Assembly (NCBI RefSeq): GCF_041435015.1 | Contig: NZ_CP107989.1 | Coordinates: 5,456,001-5,520,000, forward strand | Source: Streptomyces canus | GTDB lineage: Bacteria; Actinomycetota; Actinomycetes; Streptomycetales; Streptomycetaceae | Reading direction: 5' to 3' | DNA length: 64,000 nucleotides | In this document: in pieces, positions 42,844 to 52,138 of the stretch | Numbering within the stretch: position 1 is the first letter of the stretch | How the letters are laid out: every line of letters starts with the position of its first letter | The notes under the pieces: generated by a model | The model's database searches: none | Seen by the model: only the letters and a program-made list of their open reading frames with translations | What the model was told of the DNA's origin: nothing | Made by a program: the position numbers and the translations under genes

Positions 42844-44628
42844 ATGAGGGAAGTCCGCGAGGCCTTCCGCCGTTTCTGGCCGCTGACCCGCGGGGACCGC
42901 AAGTGGCTGGCGGCGATCGTCGCGTGCGTGGTGGTCTCCGCGCTCGCCGAGACCGCCGCGATCCTGCTGTTCGCGGAGCTCACCGACACCGCCCTGAAGG
43001 CTGGTTCGCTCTCCGCCTTCTGGGGCCCGGCCGGCGCCTGGCTCGGTGTCGCAGCGCTCGGCGCGCTCGTCGGCTACCTCGGCAACTCGCTCGCGACCTG
43101 GACCGCGGAGAGATTCGTGCTGCGCCTGCGCGCGAAGGTCTTCCGGCACATCCAGGACCTGCCCCCGCACTTCTTCCAGAAGCACCGCCAGGGCGACCTG
43201 GTCGAGCGCCTCACCGGCGACGTCGAGGCCATCGAGCAGATGGTCGTGTCCGGCGTGGTCGGCACCGTCGCCGCCGCCTTCTCGGCCGTCTTCTACTCGG
43301 CGGCCGCCCTGTACCTGCGCTGGGACCTCGCCCTGGCCACCTTCGTCCTCGCGCCCCTGTTCCTGTGCGCCGCCCGCCGCTTCTCCGGCCGCATCAAGGA
43401 GGCCTCGCAGGACGAGCGGGTCGCGGACGGCGCGATCACCTCCGTGGTGGAGGAGTCGCTCGGCAACGTGGTCCTCACACAGGCCTACAACCGCCGCCGC
43501 GACGAGGAGAGGCGCCTCGACCGCGAGGCCCGCGCCTGGATGAAGGCCTCCGTGCGCGGGGCCCGGCTGAGCGAGATGTACGAGCAGTTCGTCGAGGTCG
43601 TCGAGACGCTGTGTGTGCTGGCCGTGATCGGTCTGGGCGTCTGGGAGATCTCGGCCGGCCGCATGACCCTCGGTCAGCTCCTCGCCTTCGCCGCCTTCAT
43701 CGGCTACCTGTATCCGCCGGTCCGCAACCTCGGCCAGCTGGGTCTGACCCTCACCGCCGCCACCGCGGGCGCCCAGCGCCTGAACGAGATCCTGGACGCG
43801 AAACCGTCGGTCGGCGACCCGGCCGACCCCGTCCCCGTCTGGCCCGTCCGCGGCTGGGTGGGCTTTCACGGCGTGCACTTCCGCTACCCCACCGCCCGCC
43901 GCGACTCCCTCACCGACGTGTCCTTCTCGGCCGCGCCCGGCGAACTGGTGATCATCACGGGCCCGAGCGGCGCCGGCAAGTCCACCCTGTCCAAGCTCCT
44001 CACCCGTTTCTACGACCCCTCCGCGGGCGTGATCACCCTGGACGGCGTCCCGCTCACCCACATGGGCCTGGAGTTCCTGCGGGAGCAGGTCGCCCTGCTC
44101 CCGCAGGAGACTCTGATCCTCAACGGCACGATCCGCGAGAACATCGGGACGGGCCGGCCGGGCGCGAGCGACGAGGAGATCGAGGAGGCGGCCCGGTCGG
44201 CGGCGGCCCACGACTTCATCTCCTTGCTCCCCGAGGGCTACGACACCGAGATCGCCCCCGGCACGGCGGCCCTGTCCGGCGGCCAGCTCAAGCGGATCAC
44301 CATCGCCCGCGCGATGCTCCGGGCCGCGCCCGTCCTGATCCTCGACGAGCCCACCGCCGGCCTCGACTCGGTCGCCGCGCGCCAGGTCGTACACCCCCTG
44401 CGCCGGCTGATGTCCGGCCGGACGACCATCATGATCACCCACGATCTGAGCCTGGCTCCCGACGCGGACCGGATCCTGGTGGTGGACGGCGGACGCCTGG
44501 TGGAGACGGGCACACACGCCGAACTGGTGGCCCGCCGAGGCTCCTACGCCCGTCTCCTGGGCCCGCTCCCGGAGGACACGATGATCCTCAGGAAGGTGCC
44601 GGACGACACGATGATCCTCAGGCGCTGA
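42844..44628 (+). CDS. ABC exporter, fused membrane and ATPase domains
   Basis: 594 residues. Six helices in residues 20-310 with the LPPHFFQKHRQGDLVERLT coupling region typical of type IV exporters. ATPase: Walker A GPSGAGKST, signature LSGGQLKR, Walker B VLILDEPTAGLD and H-loop THD. There is no C39 peptidase domain, so any peptide cargo would lack a double-Gly leader. The C-terminus repeats EDTMILRK and DDTMILRR. AAGGGAG precedes the ATG. A homodimer is expected. Proximity suggests it exports the twin peptides, but this is inference. Confidence 0.9.
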   Translation: MREVREAFRRFWPLTRGDRKWLAAIVACVVVSALAETAAILLFAELTDTALKAGSLSAFWGPAGAWLGVAALGALVGYLGNSLATWTAERFVLRLRAKVFRHIQDLPPHFFQKHRQGDLVERLTGDVEAIEQMVVSGVVGTVAAAFSAVFYSAAALYLRWDLALATFVLAPLFLCAARRFSGRIKEASQDERVADGAITSVVEESLGNVVLTQAYNRRRDEERRLDREARAWMKASVRGARLSEMYEQFVEVVETLCVLAVIGLGVWEISAGRMTLGQLLAFAAFIGYLYPPVRNLGQLGLTLTAATAGAQRLNEILDAKPSVGDPADPVPVWPVRGWVGFHGVHFRYPTARRDSLTDVSFSAAPGELVIITGPSGAGKSTLSKLLTRFYDPSAGVITLDGVPLTHMGLEFLREQVALLPQETLILNGTIRENIGTGRPGASDEEIEEAARSAAAHDFISLLPEGYDTEIAPGTAALSGGQLKRITIARAMLRAAPVLILDEPTAGLDSVAARQVVHPLRRLMSGRTTIMITHDLSLAPDADRILVVDGGRLVETGTHAELVARRGSYARLLGPLPEDTMILRKVPDDTMILRR

Positions 44629-44648
44629 CGTGCAGGCCGTACACGTCA
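44626..44648. terminator. Palindrome holding both convergent stop codons
   Basis: TGACGTG (44626-44632) pairs with CACGTCA (44642-44648) over a 9-base loop. The exporter stop is the first arm's TGA and the Imm49-like gene stop is the second arm's TCA read in reverse. Confidence 0.6.
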
Positions 44649-46409
44649 GAACGGCTTTGCCGCCGCCACGATCCGGGCCGGCAGATACGGCGACCGCACT
44701 CTGATCTCCCGGCCCCGCCGCCGGGCGTGGCAGACGAGGGCCAGGATGTCGAGGCTCAGCGCGGCGTCGGGGTCGGTGGGGCGGTCGGCGACGGCGTAGT
44801 GGTCGCGGTGGGCCGTGAGCGCGTCCAGGAGGGCCAGGTTGAAGCTCTCCTCGTCGCCCTCGACGAGCTGGGAGAAGAGCACCGCGGGCGGCGGCAGGAC
44901 ACCCTGGTCGCGGGCCTTCCCGGCGTCCCGCAGGGCCAGTTCCGTGGCGGGCTCGGGGTCATCGCCGCGCAGATAGGCGTGCAGGGCCCGCCGGTAGGAG
45001 GCCGGCACCGAACGGTCGGGGCCGACGCGCTCAGGGCCCGCCAGGACCAGCGGCGCCAGATGCTCTCGCCGACCCGTGACCAGCGCGAGGTGCACCGCCC
45101 GGTGCCAGGCTCCCGGCCCGGCGTCCTCGTCCCGGCAGGCGGGGTAGGTCACGGTCCTTCCGTCGATCGTCACCGGCACGTCGGTACCGGGCTCCGCCAG
45201 CGTCGTACGGAACAACGCTGCCCCCAGTTCCGCCGCCAGCCGCAGGTTCTCCAGCTGGGCGTCGCTCGCGTCGGGCGTGTGCGAGGCACGGGTCCGGAAG
45301 AGGAGCTCCTGGTAGGTGACGGCGTAGGCCAGCTCGAAGGTGGTGAGCGACTTGCCGGGCATCGGGGTGATGGCGTCCTGGGTGTACCGCTCGAACTGCT
45401 CCTCACTGTCCGGGTCCAGGGGACGCGGCTCCAGGGCCCGCCCGAACTCCACCATCCCCGCGGCGAGTTCGGCCACCGCGTCCGGGCGGCGGTCCCGGCC
45501 GTAGGGCCCCACGCGCGGCGGCGTGGCCTTGAAGCCGGTGACCAGCGCGTCCGGCAGATAGTCGCTGTCGACGGCCGGTGGCCAGCCTTCCTCGCGGTGG
45601 GCCAGTGCCGTCAGGGCGATCGGGAGGAGAGGGAGAAGACTGCCCGGACGCGCGCCGGGCCCGGGAGTGCCGGTCAGCGGCCTCAGCAGTCGTACGACCG
45701 CCTCGTCGAACCCCTCCCGGTCCCCCGCGGTCAGCGCGCGCAGCGCCCGCAGCCCGATGCCGTACGGCTGGTCGGCGAGGTGCTCGCCGGTCTCCGTCTC
45801 CCGTGCCCGGACCCGGTCGAGCGCCGCGTCGAGCGCGGTGAGCTTCTGCTCGCGGGAGGGTGGGTGGGTGACGTCGTCGTCGCCGGTGTCGCCGATGACG
45901 CAGGCCATGAAGCCGTTGATCAGTTCGGCGTCCGGATGGCCGGAGCGGCCCTGCTGGGGGGCCTCGCGCGCGAAGTGGAAGGCCTCGCCGTGCCCTTGGG
46001 TCTTCTCGGCGAGGATCGCCAGGCAGAAGGCGTCCAGCCACTTGGCGGCCGTGACGGGCTCGGGGGTGCCGCCGGGCTCGCGGTCGTAGACCAGGCCCCA
46101 GTTCGGGTAGGTGAGGAAGACCTCGAAGTGGTCGCGGGGGAAGTACGCCGCGTATGCCACCGCGCCGGCGGCCGCCTCGGCGGCGTCCTCCAGGACCGCC
46201 TTCGCCTCGGGGGAGTGCAGATCGGGATTCTCCACCGAGAGCGCGCCGAGATACTCGACGAACTCCCGGGCGATCAGCCACCACTCCCACGCCGTCACCG
46301 GGCCGGCCTTGGACAGGGAGTGGACCTGCGAACCGATCCTGTTCGCGAAGTCCTTCCGCACCGCCGAAACGGCCGCCTCGCCTACCCGATGCCTTTCGAT
46401 ACGTACCAC
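44646..46409 (-). CDS. Imm49-like protein
   Basis: 587 residues from the GTG at 46409 (GGAG upstream). All-helical, with repeated segments such as WEWWLIAREFVEYLGALS, LDAFCLAILAEKTQGHG and AWHRAVHLALVTGRREHLAPL. The pattern recalls Streptomyces proteins annotated as immunity 49 family, from memory and without a profile search. It is about double the single-domain length, so it could be two fused units. No toxin gene is next to it. If correct it would be an orphan immunity protein. Confidence 0.45.
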   Translation of the reverse strand: MVRIERHRVGEAAVSAVRKDFANRIGSQVHSLSKAGPVTAWEWWLIAREFVEYLGALSVENPDLHSPEAKAVLEDAAEAAAGAVAYAAYFPRDHFEVFLTYPNWGLVYDREPGGTPEPVTAAKWLDAFCLAILAEKTQGHGEAFHFAREAPQQGRSGHPDAELINGFMACVIGDTGDDDVTHPPSREQKLTALDAALDRVRARETETGEHLADQPYGIGLRALRALTAGDREGFDEAVVRLLRPLTGTPGPGARPGSLLPLLPIALTALAHREEGWPPAVDSDYLPDALVTGFKATPPRVGPYGRDRRPDAVAELAAGMVEFGRALEPRPLDPDSEEQFERYTQDAITPMPGKSLTTFELAYAVTYQELLFRTRASHTPDASDAQLENLRLAAELGAALFRTTLAEPGTDVPVTIDGRTVTYPACRDEDAGPGAWHRAVHLALVTGRREHLAPLVLAGPERVGPDRSVPASYRRALHAYLRGDDPEPATELALRDAGKARDQGVLPPPAVLFSQLVEGDEESFNLALLDALTAHRDHYAVADRPTDPDAALSLDILALVCHARRRGREIRVRSPYLPARIVAAAKPF

Positions 46410-46498
46410 TTTCCGCTCCCCCGTCCGACATCTTGATCTACGGAACCAGCCTAGATCGAGGGTCTGACAGTGGAGCGGGAAGCGGGTGAAACGCCAGG

Positions 46499-48559
46499 TC
46501 AGGAGCTGCTCGGCGTCCAGTCGCCCAGCCAGTCCGCGACCTCCTGGCCGGTGGCCTGCGCATCGGTCAGCTGCGGCCGGTCGCTGCTCGCCGCACCCGA
46601 GCCCGCGCCCGTGTTCCTGTACTCCGCGAACCGGTCGTCCCTCCAGGAGAAGCCGCTCATGTCGATCCACGGCGTGGACTTGATCGCGGCGCTCAACGAC
46701 GTGTTCCGGACCGTCGTCTGCGGGTCGAGGCTCGCGTCACCGCCGGCGTGCCAGGGGCGGCCCAGGTAGAAGCTCGCGGAGGAGACGTCCCCGTTCACCG
46801 TCGAGTTGGCGATGAGGATGCCCTTGCGGCCCGCGGCGGTGCTGGGCGCGGTGACATAACCGGCCGAGGTGCCGTTCCAGCGCTTCTTCAGCGTGATGAC
46901 GGACTTGTCGATCACCGCGGTCGCCCGCCCGAAGATGAAGTCGACGTTGCCGATGACGTAGGAGTTGGTCATGTAGACCCGGCCCAGCTTCTCCTTGGCC
47001 GCGGTGTCCACGAGGAGCGTGTCCTGGTCGCCGCTGACGATGACCCCGTCGAGGAACACCTTGTCGGCGGCGGTGCGCAGGGCGACCGCCTGGTTGGCTA
47101 TGTCCTGGTGACTGGCCTCGTCGAAGTCGTTGGAGATCGTCAGGTTGCGGGCCTGGAAGTCGTCGGCCTCGACGGCGACCGTGGCGCTGCCGCCGGTGCC
47201 GTAGGTGCCCGAGCCGTCGGGCTTGGGGGTGCCGGACGCGTTGTTGTAGACGATCACCGTATCGTTGCGGCTGCCGCCCGACCCCTGGATGGTGACGTGC
47301 GGCTTGTTGGACGGCACCTTGACCAGCTCGCGGTAGGTCCCCGGCTTCACCGAGATCACCACGCGGGAGGGGTTGTTCGCCGGTACGGCGTTCACCGCGG
47401 CCTGCACGGTCGCGTACTGCCCGCTGCCGTCCTTGGCGACGGTGAGCGTGGTCGCGGCGGCGGCCTTCGTCGAGGCCGTCGCCGTCGTACCGATCGAACT
47501 CCGCGGTCCCGCACCGGACTTGAGAAGCGCCGGTACGTCGGCCGTCTTGTCGAGCGTGTAGGCATAGTACGTCTTCGGGTCGAAGGCCGTGCCCCCGCTC
47601 TCGTTGCGCCCGCTCGTCCCCACGAAGGTGTTGCCCTTCTGGACGATGCTCGCGGTGCTGTCCTTGATGACGGGGTTCTTGAAGCCCTGGAAGTAGGAGT
47701 TCTCCAGGACCATCCTGGTCGCGCCGCGCGAGTAGTTGCCATAGGAGGAGTTGATGTCCGTCCCGGCCACGTCCTCCAGGAAGTTGTTGTAGAGGTGCGC
47801 GTGGGCCGCGTTGTCCGTGGACGGGTTGCGCTGCTCGGTCTCGCGGATCCAGTTGTGGTGGATGGTGATGTCGGTGACGACGTTCTCCGTCCAGCCGATG
47901 CCGAACGCCTTGTTGTCCTGGCTGAGTTTGTTCCAGGAGACCGTCACACAGGTGCTGTCCTTGCGGACGTCGATGAGTCCGTCGGCCATGTGCCGCAGGT
48001 CGTTGTGGTCGATCCACACGTGGTGGGCGCCGTCCATCTGGATGGCGTCGAAGTCGTGTTCCTTGTCGTTCCAGACACCTTGGTAGGCGTCCCGGATGGT
48101 GAGGTTCCGGATGATCACGTTGTGCACGCCGGTGCCGAGGAAGAAGCCGCCGCCGACGATCTGCCCGGATGTCCCGGACCCGACGATGGTCTTGTTGCTC
48201 TGGACCTTGATCTCTTTCCCGACCGGGTCCATGGTGATGGTCGCGGCGACGACGATGACGTACGGCTCGCTCGCCGTCGCGTACTTCTCCAGGTCGGCGA
48301 GCGTCTTCACGGTGACGATCTGACCGTCCCGGCCGCCGTACGTCCCGTTCTGGCCGAGGGCGTTGACGGAGGCGAAGCCGTCCGCGGTGGCGGTGGCCCA
48401 GGCGGGAGCGGCGGCGGTGGTGGCGGCGGACGCCCTGCTCTGGGCGCCGGGCAGGGCGCCGTAGCCCATGACTCCGGCGGCGCTCAGCGCCAGGGGGAGA
48501 CCGACCGCCAGGGCCGTCCTCCTTCTGCGGTGGCGGGCCTTGCTGCGTGTCTCACTCAT
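46499..48559 (-). CDS. Secreted pectate lyase - pectinesterase fusion
   Basis: 686 residues. Signal peptide (RRRRTALAVGLPLALSAAGV). Residues ~50-350 are a PL1 pectate lyase: VWIDHNDLRHMADGLIDVRK, the Trp/Asn ladder VTVSWNKLS and the NAHLYNNF-like segment. Residues ~370-650 are a CE8 pectinesterase with GDQDTLL, DFIFGRATAVID and LGRPWHAGG, which contain its catalytic Asp residues and Arg. The lyase cleaves de-esterified pectate that the esterase makes, so one protein does two successive steps. Plant-cell-wall degradation. Confidence 0.92.
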   Translation of the reverse strand: MSETRSKARHRRRRTALAVGLPLALSAAGVMGYGALPGAQSRASAATTAAAPAWATATADGFASVNALGQNGTYGGRDGQIVTVKTLADLEKYATASEPYVIVVAATITMDPVGKEIKVQSNKTIVGSGTSGQIVGGGFFLGTGVHNVIIRNLTIRDAYQGVWNDKEHDFDAIQMDGAHHVWIDHNDLRHMADGLIDVRKDSTCVTVSWNKLSQDNKAFGIGWTENVVTDITIHHNWIRETEQRNPSTDNAAHAHLYNNFLEDVAGTDINSSYGNYSRGATRMVLENSYFQGFKNPVIKDSTASIVQKGNTFVGTSGRNESGGTAFDPKTYYAYTLDKTADVPALLKSGAGPRSSIGTTATASTKAAAATTLTVAKDGSGQYATVQAAVNAVPANNPSRVVISVKPGTYRELVKVPSNKPHVTIQGSGGSRNDTVIVYNNASGTPKPDGSGTYGTGGSATVAVEADDFQARNLTISNDFDEASHQDIANQAVALRTAADKVFLDGVIVSGDQDTLLVDTAAKEKLGRVYMTNSYVIGNVDFIFGRATAVIDKSVITLKKRWNGTSAGYVTAPSTAAGRKGILIANSTVNGDVSSASFYLGRPWHAGGDASLDPQTTVRNTSLSAAIKSTPWIDMSGFSWRDDRFAEYRNTGAGSGAASSDRPQLTDAQATGQEVADWLGDWTPSSS

Positions 48560-48637
48560 CTGCGGTTCCGTTCCGTGCGGGGGATGGACCGCAGTGCAGT
48601 CGCCGCCCCCGCACGGAAGGTTGCCGCTCGAATGCGC

Positions 48638-49495
48638 CTACTGGGCGCAGGACTTCGGGTCGAGGTTCTCCTGCCACTTGTCCTCACGGCCGTCGGGCTG
48701 ACCGTTGGGCAGGAGCTTGTCGGAGATGCCGTCGATGTAGTAGCCGTACGAGTAGATCGTCTTCCAGCTGGCGTCCCGGCCGCGCCATGTGTGCGCGGTG
48801 ACGTCGCCGTCGCCCTTGTTCCACTGGTAGTCCTCGACGTAGAACACCGGGTTCACGCGGACCACCCGCTGGTACGGCGTCCAGGTGGTCGCGACCTGGG
48901 TGCACGGCGGTATGGACTTCTCGCTGCGCCGCTCGAAGGACGAGGTCTTCTCCCAGCCCCACTCGTAGCCGGCGCTGCCGCCCACGGTGCCGGAGAAGAT
49001 GCTCTTGGCCAGGGAGAGGCTGATGTTGGCGCCGACGCTCTTCTTGGCGAAGGTCTTGGTGCTGTACCCGCTGACGAAGGTCACCTTGTCCTCGGTCGTG
49101 CCGTGGTTGCCGGTCCACTCGGAGGTGCGGACGGGCTCGCCCTTCACGGACCAGGTCGAGGACTGCGCGTACCCGCACCAGCCGCGGAACAGCTCCCACG
49201 GCCCGGCGGGCGCCCACAGCCCGAACACGTCCCGCAGGTACTCGTCCTGCGTCTTGAACTCGCCGGTGTCGACGTTGAGCGCGCCGTAGACCCCGGTCAG
49301 GCTGGTCTCCTGGCCGCACAGCCGGTCCAGCATGACGTCGGTGTTCCCGGGGTCCACGCCCCGGACGTTCTGGGCCCCGCCGGGACCGGCCGCCTGAGCG
49401 GTCCCCGAGCCGGCCAGCAGCCCGGTGACGGCGAGGGCCGCGGACGCGGCGGCGAGGGCGCTCTTCTTCAGAGTCGATGCACGAAACAAACGCAT
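48638..49495 (-). CDS. Secreted protein of unknown function, possible aerolysin-like fold
   Basis: 285 residues from the ATG at 49495. Signal peptide ends near GTAQA. Two early cysteines (RLCGQ, GWCGY) precede a central alternating strand region (SVGANISLSLAKSIFSGTV) and a segment SEKSIPPCTQVATTWTPYQR. Alternating polar and small residues in a long hairpin are typical of aerolysin/ETX-type pore formers, but no family match can be claimed. It follows the two-component genes on the same strand and precedes the pectinase fusion. Confidence 0.6.
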   Translation of the reverse strand: MRLFRASTLKKSALAAASAALAVTGLLAGSGTAQAAGPGGAQNVRGVDPGNTDVMLDRLCGQETSLTGVYGALNVDTGEFKTQDEYLRDVFGLWAPAGPWELFRGWCGYAQSSTWSVKGEPVRTSEWTGNHGTTEDKVTFVSGYSTKTFAKKSVGANISLSLAKSIFSGTVGGSAGYEWGWEKTSSFERRSEKSIPPCTQVATTWTPYQRVVRVNPVFYVEDYQWNKGDGDVTAHTWRGRDASWKTIYSYGYYIDGISDKLLPNGQPDGREDKWQENLDPKSCAQ

Positions 49496-49567
49496 GGGGG
49501 GTTCTTCACTCCTGAGTGCTGAGGACAGATGCGTGGGGCACCTGTTCGACAACTCAGGAAGCTGGCA

Positions 49568-49600
49568 GAGAACCCGTGAGTAGGGTCGAGAACGCGTGAG
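49568..49600 (-). repeat. Direct repeat upstream of the secreted protein
   Basis: GAGAACCCGTGAG (49568-49580) and GAGAACGCGTGAG (49588-49600) are 12/13 identical, 20 bp apart, two turns of the helix. This spacing suits a response-regulator dimer site. The rest of the 133-bp gap has nothing else. Confidence 0.5.
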
Positions 49601-49628
49601 GGTTGACAGGACATCGACAGCTTGACGT

Positions 49629-51092
49629 TCACTGCACGGCGGCGGGAGCCTCCGGTGGCGGAGTCGGCGCCCCCGGCAGTCGTACGGTCGCGATCGTGCC
49701 GCCGCCATCGGCGTGGCCGAGGGTGACCTCGCCGCCGGACTGCTGGACCGTGCGGGCCACGATGGAGAGGCCGAGACCGGAGCCGGGCAGGGCGCGGGCC
49801 GACGGGGAGCGCCAGAACCGGTCGAAGACGTACGGGAGTTCCTCGGCGGGGATGCCGGGGCCGTGGTCGCGGACGGTGAGGACTCCCTCGTTCAGCCGGA
49901 CCTCGATCGTGCCGCCCTCGGGGCTGAACTTCACCGCGTTGTCGAGGATGTTGACCACGGCGCGTTCCAGCGCGGCGGGTTCGGCCCGGGTGTACCAGGA
50001 CTCCAGCGAGGCGTCGATGGTCAGCTCCGGGCCCCGCAGCCGTGCCCTGCGCAGCGCCGACTCGACGGTGTCCTCCAGCGAGACGACCTGTACCCGCTCA
50101 CCGCGCTGGCCCTCCGAGCGGGACAGCTCCTGCAAGTCACCTATCAGAGACGCCAGTTCGGTCATCTGCGCCTTCACGGACGCGAGCAGCGCCTTGCGGT
50201 CGGCCTCGGGTAGGGGGCGGCCGGTCTCCTCGCTGCGGGTGAGGAGTTCGATGTTGGTGCGCAGGGAGGTGAGCGGGGTACGCAGCTCGTGACCCGCGTC
50301 GGCGATGAGCTGCTGCTGGAGCTCGCGGGAGCTGGCGAGGGAACTCGTCATCGAGTTGAAGGAGCGGGACAGCCGGGCGACCTCGTCCTCGGCGTCCTCC
50401 TCGACGGGGATACGGATGTTCAGGTCCTCGGTGCGGGCCACCTGCTCGACGGCCTCGGTGAGCTTGTCCACGGGGCGAAGACCGGCGCGGGCGACGAAGA
50501 GTCCTGCGGCACCGGCGCCGAGGACTCCGATGCCGGAGACGAGGAGGAGGATGAGGGCGAGGTCGTTGAGGGTCTTCTCGGTGCTGTTCAGCGGGAGGGC
50601 GATGAGAATGGCCGCCTTGGAGGTGGCCCCCGTGGTCTGGTCCGTGACCGTGTATCCCGGCAGCGCGAGGACACGTACGTTGTTGCCGTCCGCATCGGTG
50701 CTGTCGTGGAAGACACCTCGACCGACCTGCCCGTTCTTGATCAGGTCCTCGTCGGTCCCGGTGACCTTGACCGCGCCGAGGGAGTACGGGAAGACACAGG
50801 TCTTGCCGCTCTCCGTGACCACCTGGAAGTAGGTGTTGCGAGGGCCGTCGGTGTTCTGCGAGGAGGTCTGTGTGGTGCAGTCGGCGACCGCGGCCTTGGC
50901 CTGACCTTCGAGCGTCGGCCCCCGCAGCGACCTCTGGAGGTCGCCGTCCACCTGGTCGTACAACTTCCCCTGCACGATGAACCAGCAGGTCACCGACACC
51001 GCCGCCACCGCGAACGCCACCGCCGCCGCCACGAGCAGCGCCAGCCGTGACCGGATCGGAAGGGACCGATAACGCCGAACGACCCTCTTCAC
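49629..51092 (-). CDS. Sensor histidine kinase
   Basis: 487 residues. Two membrane helices (about 20-42 and 178-200) frame a ~130-residue outside sensor domain with Cys in AVADCTTQT and [12 protein letters not shown], then HisKA with [13 protein letters not shown], then an ATPase domain with [18 protein letters not shown] and GSGLGLSIV. Starts at a GTGA overlap with the response regulator stop. Paired with the regulator and near the HtrA-like protease, an MprAB-like envelope-stress system is likely. Confidence 0.94.
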   Translation of the reverse strand: MKRVVRRYRSLPIRSRLALLVAAAVAFAVAAVSVTCWFIVQGKLYDQVDGDLQRSLRGPTLEGQAKAAVADCTTQTSSQNTDGPRNTYFQVVTESGKTCVFPYSLGAVKVTGTDEDLIKNGQVGRGVFHDSTDADGNNVRVLALPGYTVTDQTTGATSKAAILIALPLNSTEKTLNDLALILLLVSGIGVLGAGAAGLFVARAGLRPVDKLTEAVEQVARTEDLNIRIPVEEDAEDEVARLSRSFNSMTSSLASSRELQQQLIADAGHELRTPLTSLRTNIELLTRSEETGRPLPEADRKALLASVKAQMTELASLIGDLQELSRSEGQRGERVQVVSLEDTVESALRRARLRGPELTIDASLESWYTRAEPAALERAVVNILDNAVKFSPEGGTIEVRLNEGVLTVRDHGPGIPAEELPYVFDRFWRSPSARALPGSGLGLSIVARTVQQSGGEVTLGHADGGGTIATVRLPGAPTPPPEAPAAVQ

Positions 51093-51826
51093 TCCGCGCC
51101 ACCCTGCCGCAGCACATACCCCACGCCGCGAACCGTGTGCACGAGCCGCGGCTCACCGCCCGCCTCCGTCTTGCGGCGCAGGTACATCACGTACACGTCC
51201 AGCGAGTTGGACGACGGCTCGAAGTCGAAGCCCCACACCGCCTTCAGGATCTGTTCCCTGGTCAGCACCTGGCGCGGGTGGGCCATGAACATCTCGAGCA
51301 GGGTGAACTCGGTACGGGTCAGCTCCACCGGCCGCCCCGCACGCGTGACCTCACGGGTCGCGAGATCCATCCGCAGGTCGGCGAAGGTGAGCGCCTCGTC
51401 GTCGTCGACGGACCCCGCACCGGCCGCCGCCGCGTACGAGCTGCGCCGCAGCAGCGCACGGACCCGGGCGAACAGCTCGTCGAGCTCGAACGGCTTGACC
51501 AGATAGTCGTCGGCGCCCGCGTCGAGCCCGGTGACCCGGTCACCGACCGTGTCGCGGGCCGTCAGCATCAGGATGGGGGTCGTGTCGCCCGCGCCGCGGA
51601 TGCGCCGGGCGGCGGTGAGTCCGTCCATGCGGGGCATCTGGATGTCGAGGACGACCAGGTCGGGCCGGTACGCGGTCGCCTTGTCGAGCGCGTCCGCGCC
51701 GTCCACGGCCACCTCCGTGTCGTAGCCCTCGAAGGCGAGGCTGCGCTGGAGGGCTTCGCGCACCGCCGGCTCGTCGTCGACGATCAGGATGCGCTGGGGG
51801 TCACGGTCGCCTTCGGCGGAGCTCAT
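51089..51826 (-). CDS. OmpR/PhoB-type response regulator
   Basis: 245 residues. Receiver domain with DDE acidic pair, phospho-Asp in [14 protein letters not shown] and Lys in [11 protein letters not shown]-terminal winged helix with [20 protein letters not shown] and [11 protein letters not shown]. It resembles MprA of mycobacteria, which governs the HtrA-type protease PepD; the nearby protease supports that. Overlaps the kinase by four bases. Confidence 0.95.
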   Translation of the reverse strand: MSSAEGDRDPQRILIVDDEPAVREALQRSLAFEGYDTEVAVDGADALDKATAYRPDLVVLDIQMPRMDGLTAARRIRGAGDTTPILMLTARDTVGDRVTGLDAGADDYLVKPFELDELFARVRALLRRSSYAAAAGAGSVDDDEALTFADLRMDLATREVTRAGRPVELTRTEFTLLEMFMAHPRQVLTREQILKAVWGFDFEPSSNSLDVYVMYLRRKTEAGGEPRLVHTVRGVGYVLRQGGAE

Positions 51827-51862
51827 GGCTGGGGCTTCCTCGGGTGCGGTGGGACGGCAGGG

Positions 51863-51889
51863 GGCTGAAAACAGTGAACGCTTTCAGCC
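51863..51889 (-). promoter_or_regulatory. Inverted repeat upstream of the response regulator
   Basis: GGCTGAAA (51863-51870) and TTTCAGCC (51882-51889) with an 11-base spacer. It lies 37 bp before the regulator start and 38 bp after the small gene's stop, so it is either an operator or a terminator. Confidence 0.5.
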
Positions 51890-51926
51890 TCGCACGGTTC
51901 CCGGTCGGTGCGTTATGGGCAGGGGT

Positions 51927-52109
51927 TCAGCCGCGTGCGGGGCTGCGACGGCGGCTGCGGGCGGCGCTCACCCCACGGCGGGCCACCGCCACGGACGCCA
52001 CCTCGGGCGCCCGCGTCACCGGCGGGTGCAGCTCGTACGCCACCTCAAGGGCCAGGGTGAATCCGGCCGGGTCGGTGCCGGCCGCCGGGTGCGAAACCTG
52101 CTGGATCAT
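51927..52109 (-). CDS. Small protein of 60 residues downstream of the protease
   Basis: Starts MIQQVSHPAAGTDPAGF and ends in an Arg/Ser-rich tail (SRRRSPARG). GAGGAG lies six bases before the ATG, a strong ribosome site. It begins 29 bp after the protease stop, on the same strand, so it is probably co-transcribed. No known family. Confidence 0.65.
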   Translation of the reverse strand: MIQQVSHPAAGTDPAGFTLALEVAYELHPPVTRAPEVASVAVARRGVSAARSRRRSPARG

Positions 52110-52138
52110 GACGTACTCCTCGCGAAGGTCAGCGGGTG

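Noticed and set aside
42903..46436. Plus-strand ORF of 1177 codons across exporter and Imm49-like genes
   Set aside because: Arg/Pro-rich shadow frame over two well-supported genes.
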